From: Syngnathus acus
Taxonomy: Eukaryota; Chordata; Actinopteri; Syngnathiformes; Syngnathidae
Reading direction: 5' to 3'
Length of the DNA: 64,000 nucleotides
Assembly: GCF_901709675.1 (NCBI RefSeq)
Contig: NC_051101.1
Span: 6,344,501-6,408,500 of the forward strand
The position numbers were made by a program, and so were the translations under genes. Below the pieces are notes generated by a model. That model did not search any database and had not been told where the DNA came from. It worked only from the letters and a program-made list of their open reading frames with translations. Positions 1 to 28,001 of the stretch are shown one piece after another (within the stretch, counting starts at the first letter, position 1; each line of letters begins with the position of its first letter).

Positions 1-33
1 GAAATTGGGTTGCGTTTTTTCTTTTTTTATCAG

Positions 34-3000
34 GAAATAAGCAAATCGCAGTCCTCCTGCCTCTGGTGGCCCGATCACTGCAAAGATGAGAGCAAAGTGA
101 AACTCCATGAGCAGCAAACTGACGTCTTTCATACACTGAAAGGTTGACTATTTCCATCATGGTGGGAATTTGAACGAGTTTGTCATCTAATCGTTGTTTT
201 TGAATACGTCCAGGCATCTACTCAACTGCAGAGCTGCCCCCCGGCACAGTGCTGGGGCTGACAGTTGATGACCCTCGGCTGAATATCCCCGCAAAAGCGG
301 TTAAAGCTTTGCCTTGTGTAAAGGAGGCCCAAGGTAAAATCTGTTCCATCACAACTGAGATGGTGGAAATACTGGTGGCTAATTACAACAGAAATTTTTA
401 ATTGAGGTTTACATGTGTCATTTAGCGTAAGTTTGAGTTAGTTACTTTAGAATTTGACTGCTAATTGGAGATATTGAAATGACTTCATTCATACTGTAGG
501 CGTTTTCATAACATTTCTTTGACAGGTCTCTGCTTGATGGCTGTTGCTTGGAAGTGGATTAAGAGCTTTGCCGTGCATAGTTAATTAGTTAATAATGTCG
601 CAAGCAGACAAATGTTTGTAGTGGTCTGATATGGAAATGAACAACCCCACTGTTGTGTATCAGTGTGGCAGACGTGTTGTGACTTTCACAAATAGGCAGC
701 AAAGAAAATATTTACTCGGTTTAATTTCACTCTTGTTGGGTGGGCAGACATTACAAAGACCCAAGTATTTCCTTAGAAGCCATTAAAAAGTCAGTTTTCC
801 ATACGTGCAGTACGTCCCTCAAGGTCTTTTTAGATCTTTCATTAGTCCAAGGTACGAAGAGGATTGTGAAGGGCAGGTCCAAATAAGTCTGTTCTTCTCT
901 GTACTGAGGCCGTTTTACAGAGTGCACCTCTGGTCCTGTGCTCCTGGGGGGCCTCTGCTCGGCCATGCAGATGCTCCAGGTTCGAATCCTGGCAGGACCC
1001 TGTACTCCAAAAACGGCATCAGTGACAAAAGACGACTTATTCTCTGCCTTGTAGAATTGTCACTTCTTTGAAATGGGTGACACACTTTTCACGCCTCTAA
1101 ATAATAGAAATGTTGCTCGGCAACATGAAGAGTTTGCCCCAGTTTTCTCCCTCGCTTCCTCACGGGTCTGAGATGAATAAGCAGCGTAGAAAATGAGCAA
1201 ACTATACAGGAAGACACGCTCTTTCTTATCTGCTTCAAATGAGGCTTATCGAAGGTCATTATGGAGGAGATGGATGCTCTTGTCTGGAGGTTGGAAACGG
1301 ATAATTACAAAGTCAAATGGCTTTCATTTAGAATACCGCATTTCCCATTCTCAAAATTCTGTAGGTTTGTCTCATTGAATATATTGTGAATATGAGCTGG
1401 GTTAGCACATTTATGGATATGACTATTAAATTAGCTCTCTTCGTCGATGACCAAGTGAAGTGATGAATTTCCACAGAATATCACGAAGAAGCCTATCTGC
1501 CGAGGTGTTGGATTATGCAGGGGTATGCTCGTGTGTGTGATGTTTCTTCCAGAGGTGGATGACGAGAAGAGAAAGGAGCTGTCATTGCGCGGTGTACCAG
1601 AACACTGTTGTCGAAGTTTTCTGTGGGAGCAGTCGGTGCGCAACAATGTCACAGAGAATAAAATTTCAGAGCAGGTATCTGAAAACATAATCATAGCTTT
1701 CCTCTAGCTTCATTTTCCAGTCTTTGGACTTATAACTTTACATCTCACAGGACTTAAACCGTATGAGGAGCGAGGTTCTGGTTCCCGGGTCCAGATTTAG
1801 GCCTGTTCCCCCGCAGGGTCGAGTTCCCATCCTGCTGGTTCACCAGCCTGGCAAGCAGCTGGGACACGAGATGAATTCCTGGGGTGCCGGATGGGACCTG
1901 TTTCTTCCTAAAGGCTGGGGCATGGCTTTTTGGATCCCACTGGTCAGTATTGGGAACCATGCTTTTTATTTGTGGGTCTGTGTGAACATGAGATTCCATT
2001 GAAAGCCAAGGGCCCACCATTTTTGAGTGTTTCCTTCTTGATTTTCTTAAACCAGTTATTTTTCTTGGGAGCTTAACCTGCCTGTAACTTGATCTCCCAC
2101 TTTGCTAGGTTTATTGGAATGTTATTGCCTTGGCGTGTCCATATTTCAAGAGTTTGTTTGTTTCAACATGGCCTGTGAAAATGTTCAATCTACCTTGAAA
2201 TGGAAGGCAGCCCTGAAGCCCTCAGAGTTATTTTGTTTTTCAATCACAAAGCTCCTAATGCAGCACTTGCGCTTTCTCTCTGTCTTCTGTCCCTCTGCCA
2301 GGTATACAGAGGCGTTCGCATTGGTGGACTCAAAATGAGTCTGACGCACTCGCGGAATAAAGGCGTTCCGCACTTCCCCCACGATTACCCAGACTGCCCT
2401 GCAGGAGCTCGTTTTCAGGAGGAGCAAGAATCCGAGCTGCTGGAAAAGTTCAAAAGGTCACTTGAAGGAAATAATTTGAGTTTCGTTCAAAATGGATGTA
2501 CCTTTTTCTTGACAACATAGCAATAGTACTTCATGTCATCTTGAATGGTATTTTTGTAACATCAGTGGGCAGCACAATTTTAAGTTAATGAACTTCTCTA
2601 AGAAAAGTATTAGTTAATTTTAGCTGATGCTCGGCACTTGCTTTATCTCCTAAATTGGGAGATTTGTGGGTTGACCAGGGTTTGACCTTTTGCCCTCCAC
2701 TCTAGACGCCCGCCAGCCAAAAGAACCAATTACATTAAACATGGCTGCCTGGCTCCATTCTGTTGCCCGTGGCAACAGCTGGCTGAGGAGTGGGATGTTA
2801 TTGGAAGCGATGGAGAGGAGAGAAAAGGAGACATCATGGCTAAAATGTCATCACGGAGTGACGCAGCAATCAAGTGTGAGATAACGTCACATCACGAAGA
2901 CCCTGTGATGACGGCACAAACACACTTCACTGTCCTGAGGTATTCTGTTTTTCTTCCCATGATAATTGTCATTTATCGATGGTTCCCGTGTCAAACACGA

Positions 3001-4795
3001 GGTAAATTTGACATAAAATCCGCAAAACATTTACATTTATCATTCCAAACCTTTGAATGACATCATTGCAGTGTCGATGTGCAAATGTCCGCTGACTGGA
3101 ATTTTGCTCCGAGACCATCTTAATGATTAGTGCGTCTCTTTCATTTCATCTTCCCAATTGATGTGACACATTGTGACTGTTTCATATGTGGAAGTCAATT
3201 TAAAAAGATGATGCAAGGTTTGCTTACTATTCTAATAGAGACCAGAGCAAAGAGGGTTTCTTGAGTGCCAAGTACAACTTTTGAAGTTTAATGTGAATGT
3301 ATGAGGCATCTATGTGCTAGATTAGCTAAATTTATCAGGCTAGATTGATAATAATCTTTTGTAATGACATTACTTTTGGGAAGCATTTGCAGTGATTAAT
3401 GTTAGCCTTCGCACGGACCCTTTTAGGGACTCGTCTAACTGCATTTAACAAGCTGTCCTTTGGACATTTACAAACTGACTAATCTAATGAGCACAACTTG
3501 AACCAGCGTAAGACTCTTTTATGCTGATTCCCTTGTCTTTAAGAGCTTCTGATAGATCTTTGGTATCATTTTTTTGATATTCATGAGTTTTATAGCCTCT
3601 CTCACTCTCTCCTCATCCTTCATACAGAGAAAAGATGAAAAAAGAAGAATTGGGGAAAAAGTGGTTATTTTCTGTCTGTGTGTTTATGTAAAGGGGTTTC
3701 AGTGTGTAAGGTGGATTTTTAAGAGTGAGAGATGTTATTTTTGGCCTATAGAATGCCTCATAGCCATGCATCTTGTCATGCAATCCCTTATTTTAGAGAG
3801 CCTCTAATGTAGTAAAGTGTTTTTTTTGTTTTCTTATATTGTACTTCCAAATGCCACCAGCTAGAAGGGCAAGAAATGCAAATGCCTTTCAACAAAACGC
3901 TTGCCCAATACAATATGGCTAAACTGAAAGGTTTCTGATTCTAAAATGGGTTTATATTTAAAGCTCTGTGTAATGTAATTTTGTCCAATGTATTGTCTGT
4001 TTGAGAAATGTGCCTAACGGCAAAGGAAGCAATTCATGTTTTTATTCAGTCCTCATCTGCAGCTCTACACATAAAGTGCCTTTTTAAATATTAATCGAAC
4101 GTTTTTTCTTCCCCCCCCCCCCTAGGAACAGGAAGTCTTTGAAGCTTCTCTCTAGTTGGTGCATACCCACATCATCTAAAGGTCAGAGGTCACACCGTGT
4201 CAGGGAAATGCCACTTCTGGACTGTTCAGCAAAGACGTCATTTCTAGCAAGTCACGGAATGAGTTTGGTTTGGGTACGTCTGTCGCTGTTGTTGAAGGGC
4301 AAACCGGAGCTCCATGCCATGGTATGTGTGCCGACTGCCGATGATCTCAAGCTACTGAACAAAGGGCTTAGCAGTAGTGGCCCTCAGGAGCCCCCGCACA
4401 GGGATCGCTTAAAAAGCACAATCAAGCATGGGAAGAAGGGGACCAAGAAAAAAGCTGTTAAGACAAAAAGTCAAAACACCCCTTCAACATCTGAACAAAA
4501 GCCCACCACGGTGGAAGACCTCCAGCTAGCTTGTCCCGCTTCTGATTTTGTTTTGGGAGTGTGGCCAAATCCCCTGCCGAGCGTCACCTCTCACTGCTCA
4601 CGAGTAACACTCGGTTGGGTGACTCAGGCTGACTTCTCCCTGTCGGCAGGCTGCGGGGAAGCTCTGGGCTTTGTGAGTGTCACGGGCCTCGTTCACACAC
4701 TCATCAGTCAGCCTGTGGAACACCGAGGAATGGTGGTGCTACGCAACCCCATGTCTCTACAGTATCGCTTTGCTAAAATTAACATAGAAGTTTGA
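34..4795 (+). CDS. pop1: POP1, ribonuclease P/MRP protein subunit, C-terminal half (7 exons, 5' end outside window)
   Basis: Seven exons join with consistent phases: 34-142, 214-333, 1553-1674, 1751-1942, 2302-2456, 2706-2939 and 4126-4795. Each is flanked by AG and GT, and together they give 533 codons plus a TGA stop, about half of the roughly 1020-residue human protein. POP1 is the largest protein of the nuclear/nucleolar RNase P and RNase MRP complexes, which process pre-tRNA and pre-rRNA. Diagnostic stretches are [18 protein letters not shown] (exon 2 here), [13 protein letters not shown] spliced to [11 protein letters not shown] (exons 4 and 5, the POPLD region), [28 protein letters not shown] (exon 6) and the C-terminus [17 protein letters not shown]. 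Exon 7 carries a lysine-rich stretch (about 4411-4470), plausibly for RNA binding or nuclear localisation. The first exon (34-142) is the least certain: it is accepted on splice sites and phase, not on clear similarity. The identification as a whole is secure. Confidence 0.95.
334..1552 (+). other. pop1 intron with a tRNA-like relic
   Basis: A 1.2-kb intron between phase-1 exons of pop1. Apart from the tRNA-like segment at 932-999 I see no coding or RNA gene. Open frames at 805-1071 (+), 1193-1378 (+) and 751-966 (-) have no recognisable protein character. Confidence 0.7.
932..999 (+). pseudogene. tRNA-like sequence (degenerate tRNA or SINE head)
   Basis: A 68-nt segment begins GGTCCTG and ends with its exact 7-bp complement CAGGACC (acceptor-stem-like). 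It has a perfect T-arm, CCAGG-TTCGAAT-CCTGG, which includes the pol III B-box GGTTCGAATCC. A 5-bp stem TCTGC/GCAGA takes the anticodon-arm position but with an 8-nt loop, and the D-arm is not convincing. It is therefore probably a tRNA pseudogene or the tRNA-derived head of a SINE, not a functional tRNA. Confidence 0.4.
2940..4125 (+). other. pop1 last intron
   Basis: A 1.2-kb intron ending in a 12-base C-run (4111-4122) that serves as the polypyrimidine tract of the final acceptor. No other feature is supported. Confidence 0.8.
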
Positions 4796-5170
4796 ATGGA
4801 ACATATGCAGAACTTGCTTCATTTTGAGGCAAATGCATTTTTTGGGTTTACGGGAAGCTGAACACTTTCCCTAACAGCTAGACAAAGAAGTTGCATGTTT
4901 TTTTTTTTTTTGCACAATGATCTCAAACCATGAGCCATCTTTGATTTGTGCATGATGTAAAATAAACTATCTGCAGATATAAATTACATTTTAGATATGT
5001 TAAACTAATACTTATCAACTGATCATGTACTTAAACTAAAAATGTAGATAAACTTTCCTCCCTCCCATCTGGTTATTGAAATGCATTTGTACATTACATG
5101 CAGCATTTATATGAAGTTTGTTGAAAATAAAATGCCACCGCATTAAATGTTTTGAGTTCAGGTTAATAAA
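4796..5170 (+). terminator. pop1 3' UTR with candidate poly(A) signals
   Basis: AATAAA hexamers follow the pop1 stop at 4961-4966, 5126-5131 and 5165-5170, so transcription of pop1 probably ends within about 400 bp of the stop codon. A T-run lies at about 4898-4911. Which signal is used cannot be told from the sequence. Confidence 0.55.
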
Positions 5171-6212
5171 GGGCACATATGTGATCGAAGTGTTGCATGG
5201 AAACAGGATGTCTTAAATCTGTTTAGTGAAGATGATGAAATCATTCTGGTGGAATACGTATATCAGAAAGCTTGGTCCCAGTTGCAGGTCAGGAGAATGA
5301 CACAAAACCCATCGCTAAAACACACACGTGATATAAGCTGTGGTCCAAATTACGTGTCGACAGGTGGATTAGTCCCACTGAGAATCACAGAAATCATTGA
5401 TTGTGTAAGACCACTGAACAACAAAATGAATGTACCATCATTTTCATCCAGGTCATGTCTTTATAATTCTGTTGGCCTATAACCCAGTGGCACACTTGAA
5501 TTCAATTTCAGTAAAATTGTATTCATTAAATCACCCAGTGTTCCAAATTACAGTATTTGATTTACCATTTTTGTGTTATTGTCGAGTTTTCTTTCTTCAA
5601 CAGAAGGGTACCGACAACTTAGCCTACGTGTATCACATTCACCAGTGGGAACAAAAACTTACCACTCACACAATAGGACACAACACAGGCAATTGTGAGA
5701 GAAGGCAGACTCCTACTTAAACATCAAATCTTGTATACACATCCCATAATGTGTGGGTGGTAAGAGGAAAGTAAGGGTTTGGTTGCTTAGCAACCCTTAA
5801 CTTTAGATTCAGGTCTTCATGTGGTTTATTTGAGGTGTAGTGCTTGATATGTTTTTCATATGCCACAAAGTTTCATTAGCATGTTTAGTTAAGACACTGA
5901 CATATGCACCAAACACATAGCACATCACTTTACATTTTGTTTCAAATTATGTACATCACACATTGATGGATTTATTGGTTCATATCTGGCCAAAGTGTTT
6001 CTCTGGACAAGTTGACATCAGGTCACATGAAGTTCCGCTTTTGGGAGTTGTTAATTAATAGTGCCATAACACTCGGGAGAAGTGGACTATTTTTCTTATC
6101 TGCATATAAAGCTAGCCCAGAGAATGTCTTCAAATGTGTTGCCCATTCACATTTGGGCCAGCAGGAGGCATGTGTTCACAGACTTCCTCAGTCTGAACAG
6201 ATGGGACGGGTC
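5171..6212. other. Convergent pop1/nipal2 intergenic segment, including nipal2 3' UTR
   Basis: No coding exon is visible. The nipal2 3' UTR must lie at its right side, read leftward. Reverse-strand AATAAA signals (TTTATT on plus) occur at 5971-5976 and 5825-5830. A palindromic RFX/X-box-like site lies at 5781-5795. Open frames at 5249-5482 and 5430-5720 show no recognisable protein. Confidence 0.5.
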
Positions 6213-22993
<16,781 letters not shown>

Positions 22994-23150
22994 AACTTAT
23001 TACAGTGCAGATATTTTTGGCTTCACATCTTTGGTCGCCCCTTTTCAGCTCTTTCCATCCCGTGCGCCCCGCGCCCACGCCGCAGCAGAACATTACCAGA
23101 GACAACTTATTCAAACTTCACTTTTCGATGACATGGCTGAACACTTTGTG
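22994..23150 (-). promoter_or_regulatory. Probable nipal2 5' UTR and promoter-proximal CpG-rich patch
   Basis: Immediately upstream of the nipal2 ATG (minus strand), 23045-23095 is a small GC- and CpG-rich island (GCGCCCCGCGCCCACGCCGC) in otherwise AT-rich DNA, as expected near a vertebrate transcription start. No TATA box is placed with confidence, and the transcription start cannot be fixed. Confidence 0.4.
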
Positions 23151-24391
23151 GCAGTAGGAATAATGGAAACTTCCATCAACTAATGCTAAATACCACACAT
23201 TTTTGGGCGAAGAATGAAATGGCAACTAATATTGTATTTAGACACATTTAGCCTCACCATAAGCCCTCCAAAAAGTTGCAGTAGTCCGGCGTTTCTAGGG
23301 AGAAGGGTTGCATTTGAATACGATGGGCATAATTCGGAGTGTCAGTGAATGCCCCATAACCTAAGAGCGACTGTTGCTCGACTGTATAGGTTAGGTCACT
23401 ATTAATCGATATATGGAAAACTAGATTGATTATTCATAGTTTACTATTGTGTAAATTGCAAAGTAACCTTAAATATTTATTTTTAAATCGGTTATTTGGA
23501 GACCTTGTGCATGTGTTTTGATATAGCAAAATGTTTAAAATTGGGGGAAAAAAAAAAGGTTGTTCATATGCACAGTTAATAATTAAAATAATAGTTTATT
23601 ATGACAGTTGCAGTTACAGATGTTGCCACCTACTGGGCATCTCCAAGGTGACGAAGTAACGTGAGGGATCGTTTATCACGTTTATAAAAGCAAACAGTAA
23701 AAAGGGGAGGAGACACATTGAAATTAGTTTCGTTTTGTGCTTCCAACCAAGCACGATCTAAAAACAAAAAACAAAACAAAAACAAAAAAAACTAGTGTCT
23801 CATCAAGTACCACCATAATGACCAACATTACAATACAGTAGCAGCCTAACTGGTCATGAAAAAAATATGAGATTTTATCCCTGAAAGCTATATCTAATTG
23901 TAATTGTATTATAACATTACTGGCAGTTTTAACAATGGCACTCACTGTACTTCAATAGAGGAAAATGGAAAAACAAAAACAATATTGCAACCTCTGTAAA
24001 TAATAACATGCTGGATTAAAAAACATTATTAAGAGATTAAACATTTCATTTAATTATTCATTTGCAGTTGGCGCGGAAAAAAGGACTGGTTTGCACATCT
24101 GCCTGAAAGCCTGCATGGTAGGGTAAGTGAACACTAAATTGTCCATAGGACATGTGATTGTGGGTGTAAATGGTTGTTGGTTCTGGAGGACATGATGGAT
24201 GAGTTCTTCTCAGCGATGCTTTAAAAATCCCCCTACTTCTTTTGGAAACATCTCACAGGTACATTTATAAAGTAAATGAGGGGAAATTATAAATATGTCG
24301 GTTTAATTATGATGCATTTTCAGTCCATCCTGTAATAAGACTACAAACAGCCACCTGACACTCTAGATGGGCTTCTAATGTTCTCACTTAC

Positions 24392-24456
24392 AATCAACAG
24401 GTTTTTCAGTGTCTGAGTCCTCATCGGCCCTTCCATTTTGGGAAGCTCATCTGCAG
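24392..24456 (-). other. Candidate minus-strand exon of unknown identity
   Basis: A 65-nt segment is preceded on the minus strand by a strong acceptor (CTCTTTCACCCTTTCAG) and followed by a near-consensus donor (GTAAGTGAG). One frame is open and reads ADELPKMEGPMRTQTLKNLL. It lies 1.4 kb upstream of the nipal2 start, so it could be an alternative 5' exon of that gene or a chance match. I do not recognise the peptide. Confidence 0.2.
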
Positions 24457-24760
24457 CTGAAAGGGTGAAAGAGAAAGGCTCATCTAAACAAACGCTGCCC
24501 ATGAAACCATGACACGCGTCCAGCTGCAGCTCTGTTCTCTGGTCAAAGAGATAAAATGAGAAAATACGGCGTGCCCTTTCATATGAGCTCACTCAGTGAT
24601 GCGGCTTTATTTCTGTGCGTTTTTTTTCGGTTTCTGGTGTTAGCCATGGAAGCTTCATGCTCTCAACATTAACAGCTCTTGATGGCCTGCGAACAGAACA
24701 CACATTAGGTGTTAAGGGCGGATCTACAGATGCAGATTACATTTTGCTTCTGTACAGTGT

Positions 24761-25012
24761 CAAGTCAAAGTCTGCTTTATTGTCAATTTCTTCACGTCAA
24801 GACATACAAAGAGATCGAAATTGCGTTTCCTACTATCCCACGGTGTCAAGACATATTACACCCAATTGGTCCACAGACAAACAAAACATTCAAGTAAACA
24901 ATACAATAAGTAAAAATAAGAAGGCACATACAATGAATAAATAAGAGCAATAAATAAATAAGAGCAACATGCATACAGCAGACAGTCAGTATATAGCGCA
25001 AAAGTACAGTGT
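24761..25012. repeat. Interspersed repeat (teleost 'TTTATTGTCAATTTCTTCA' type)
   Basis: The segment has the pattern CAAGTCAAAGTCTGCTTTAT, TATTGTCAATTTCTTCA, ATCGAAATTGCGTTTCC, ACTATCCCACGGTG, followed by an AATAAATAAG-rich tail, which I recall as a dispersed repeat in several fish genomes. The class is not certain. Confidence 0.5.
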
Positions 25013-28001
25013 ACTTGTAGTTGTAATCCTTTGTTATGTCCACTACCCTTCGAAATCAGTGTGAATCTGTCCAACTCATTATTGTCTTTCTTTTGAAGAA
25101 AAAAAACATTATTTGTGCTCATCTGAGTTCTGAGTCTGCTGGCTCCCTTTGCTTTAATAACCAACACCCATTTGATGGAATTGCTGTGGTGTGATAGCAA
25201 AGAGGGACCGGTCCCTAAGAGCACAGGCTCCTTCATTTCACTTGTCAAACTGACATGACCAAACATATTCCCCTTTTTATTTACAGTTTTTAATATTCTC
25301 TCAAAATGCTGCAGGTTAATAAATTGGTGTTGGTGGACGATCAGAGTGAGCTCTGACTGGCAGATTTTATTATGCATTTGGGCAGTGACAGTTTTCCCTG
25401 TGGCTATGGAGACAGCTTGACATCACACCAAATAAAGGGTTCCAAATATTACTGTTCTGTGACCTACCTGACTGAGAACAATGTTGGTGGGTAAACATGA
25501 GGAAATGCTTAGAGTGGAACAACAGTGAGGCAGCGTTTAAATGGTAGCGATAACAGGCTGAATAATGTGGAGTTGACAAAAGCAAGCAAGGGAAGGAGTG
25601 AGGTTTTGTGGAGAAAAGCTCAGGAGCAGCAAATGTAGTCGACGTAAAAAGACTCCTACGCACTCTTTGTCGAGCCTACGCCTCTGATTTGGAAGGAAAG
25701 GAAAACTTCATTTTCTCTCCTCTTGGTCTCATCCTCAATCTGACATTTTTATCTCCTCCTAATCTTTCTCTGCATTCTATTATACAAAACCACTCCTGTG
25801 TGTTCAGGACATGGTGAAAAGCACACAGCACACGGATTATTATTTTCTCTTTACTATTGTGTTATGAGTTATAATTTATGCACCTTACAGGATTAAAAAA
25901 AAAAAAGTAAAATACTAAACAATACAGCATAGCAGTATGAAATGTAAAAGCTGAGGGAAGCAATTGGAGTGATTAGACTTACTGTAAATCCTAATCATCT
26001 TTATATAGATTTAATTTACATGTCCTTCATCCTGGTATCGCCCCAAAGTAATAGCGACACACTGGTGGATCATTCATAATTACTGCAAATTAATTAAAAA
26101 ATGATGAGTACTTTTAATGATGTACCTGTGCTCATCATACAAGCTCCCCCAACTGAAATCTAAGTGAGAGTTGTGATGTCATGGAGAAATGTGATGTGAC
26201 TATTATAAAGCAGCTTTATGATTAAATGCCTTTGAGAAGAATGAAATCTACATTGCATGATGAAATAGTCAATTCATTTCTCTATTTTGAACCTGACCTT
26301 ACTCTTTGAGCCATATCGCAGAAAAGTATCAATGGATTTTATAGATGGAAGTATAGGTGTCTATAGACCCATCATGGTATGTTGCTCACTTTGTGCTGGA
26401 CTCTCATGCTTTTTTATTCATATGGCACCTTTCCAGATAGTAGCAACAGATTGGAAGTATTCCTCATTTAACTTTCCCCTTAAACCCTCCCAAAGAATCC
26501 TCCTGGAATTTCTAAAACTAGGGCAATTTCTAGGGACGTTTTCGCCAAGAAAACTATCATGTCACCGAAGATATGCTCAGAAAGCCATCTACCTAATAGC
26601 AAGATGTAATCCCAAAGTCCCCAACCCATGATCATCTCAACCATAACCAGATAAATAAAACAGACCCCTTGGAGCCCAGTTTTGTTCTCATGGTGAGCAT
26701 GTTGGGATCAAGCAGCGGACTTCCTCACCCTCTATTAGCCCGGGACCCCATGGGCCAGCCTGCTCCACAAAACACATGGCAAAACACATTTCTTTCAACC
26801 ACCAAGGACTCCAAGTCCAGTTCACACTTTTACTTTGTGAGCCCATGTAGGCATACAGAGGAACCTTGAGTTAACGGATTTTTAAAGGACAGAAAATAGA
26901 GATCAGTGCACACAAATTTCCCCTTTGTATAATTGATGTCTGTTGTTTACTGGTGCTGTGGCGCAAAGAGACTGGAACACATTTTTTTCCCAGTTTGTCT
27001 CCATTGACTATGGCATCCAGAGGTGAAAAAGGAAGCACGCTAACCTCATATGATTCAGAAATGTGATCTGCTGCATGCCATTATTTCTCCCAGCACCAGC
27101 AAGGTGAGGTAAGATAAGTATTTTAAAAAATCACTTTCAAGCTTTTTAAAAAAAAAAAAAATTTGTAATAATTTTGAACTGTACTGGGTGTTTTTATGCA
27201 GTGAAAATGTACAAGGCTATTTTTAGTCATGTTTTTTTTTCTTGGACTTAAAATTGCTTCAATTTAACGCATAATGGGCTTGAACGGACCACCACTCGCC
27301 TCTTATCAGTTAAATCAAGGTTCCACCGTAGTCACAGATTGCCCAAAAGGCTTTTTGCTGGAACACACCTTCCTATCCTACATTGGTACACAATTTAGAA
27401 CCAATTTCATTGCCAGAACATACTGTATATCAAACTGCCACAACACATTGATATGGCACTTCAGTTAAAACTAGAAAGTCTAGAAAAACCACGTCCATGC
27501 CCAAAGTTCATGAATAAAGCAAAATGAGATAATCTCCCCAAAATTGACAAAGGTCTCAGTTAAGGCAAACAACAGGTTGAGCTGCAGTCTGCCGAGTTGG
27601 GAACTGATTTCTAATCCTAATCCTAAAAGTCATGGCCGAGGAGTGTCCAATCTATTTTAGGATTAAGGTTTCTCCAGATCACCACCAGCCATCAATTATT
27701 GTGATACGACCATCAAAGTGCCCAAAGTGTGTAATAGAGTTTAAATCCAAAGGGTGCAAGGCCTCTTCGAGAGCTAGATAATCGAACCCCCCCCCCCTTT
27801 TTTTTTTTTTTTTGCTGCAAAAGCACAAATAGTCATACCATGTCTTTCAACGACCCACAGTGTATGTATCCTTCTCATCAGCTGCAGAAAAACAACACTG
27901 TCACTGTCCACTGCTGTTTGACTTTAAACCCTCCACCAGTGTATTTTCACACCCCGGTTTAAAATGCAACAACATGACATCTTTTTAACCTTACTTTATA
28001 G

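Larger units (their letters stand above)
23151..28001. other. Intergenic segment between nipal2 and the gene at 28 kb
   Basis: Besides the candidate exon at 24392 and the repeat at 24761, no gene is supported. An L2/SINE scrap lies near 24120-24190. A C10/T-rich homopolymer junction lies at 27787-27813. A 40-codon frame from the ATG at about 27840 reads plausibly as protein and could belong to an upstream exon of the gene at 28002, but no good donor joins it in phase. Confidence 0.5.

Noticed and set aside
24856-25377. 173-codon minus-strand frame
   Set aside because: Its C-terminal third lies in the interspersed repeat at 24761-25012 and the rest matches no family or exon structure.
27840-27962. 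40-codon frame (MSFNDPQCMYPSHQLQ..) as first exon of the 28-kb gene
   Set aside because: It reads well, but no acceptable donor gives an intron of normal length and the right phase to 28002 or 28028, so it is mentioned only as a possibility.
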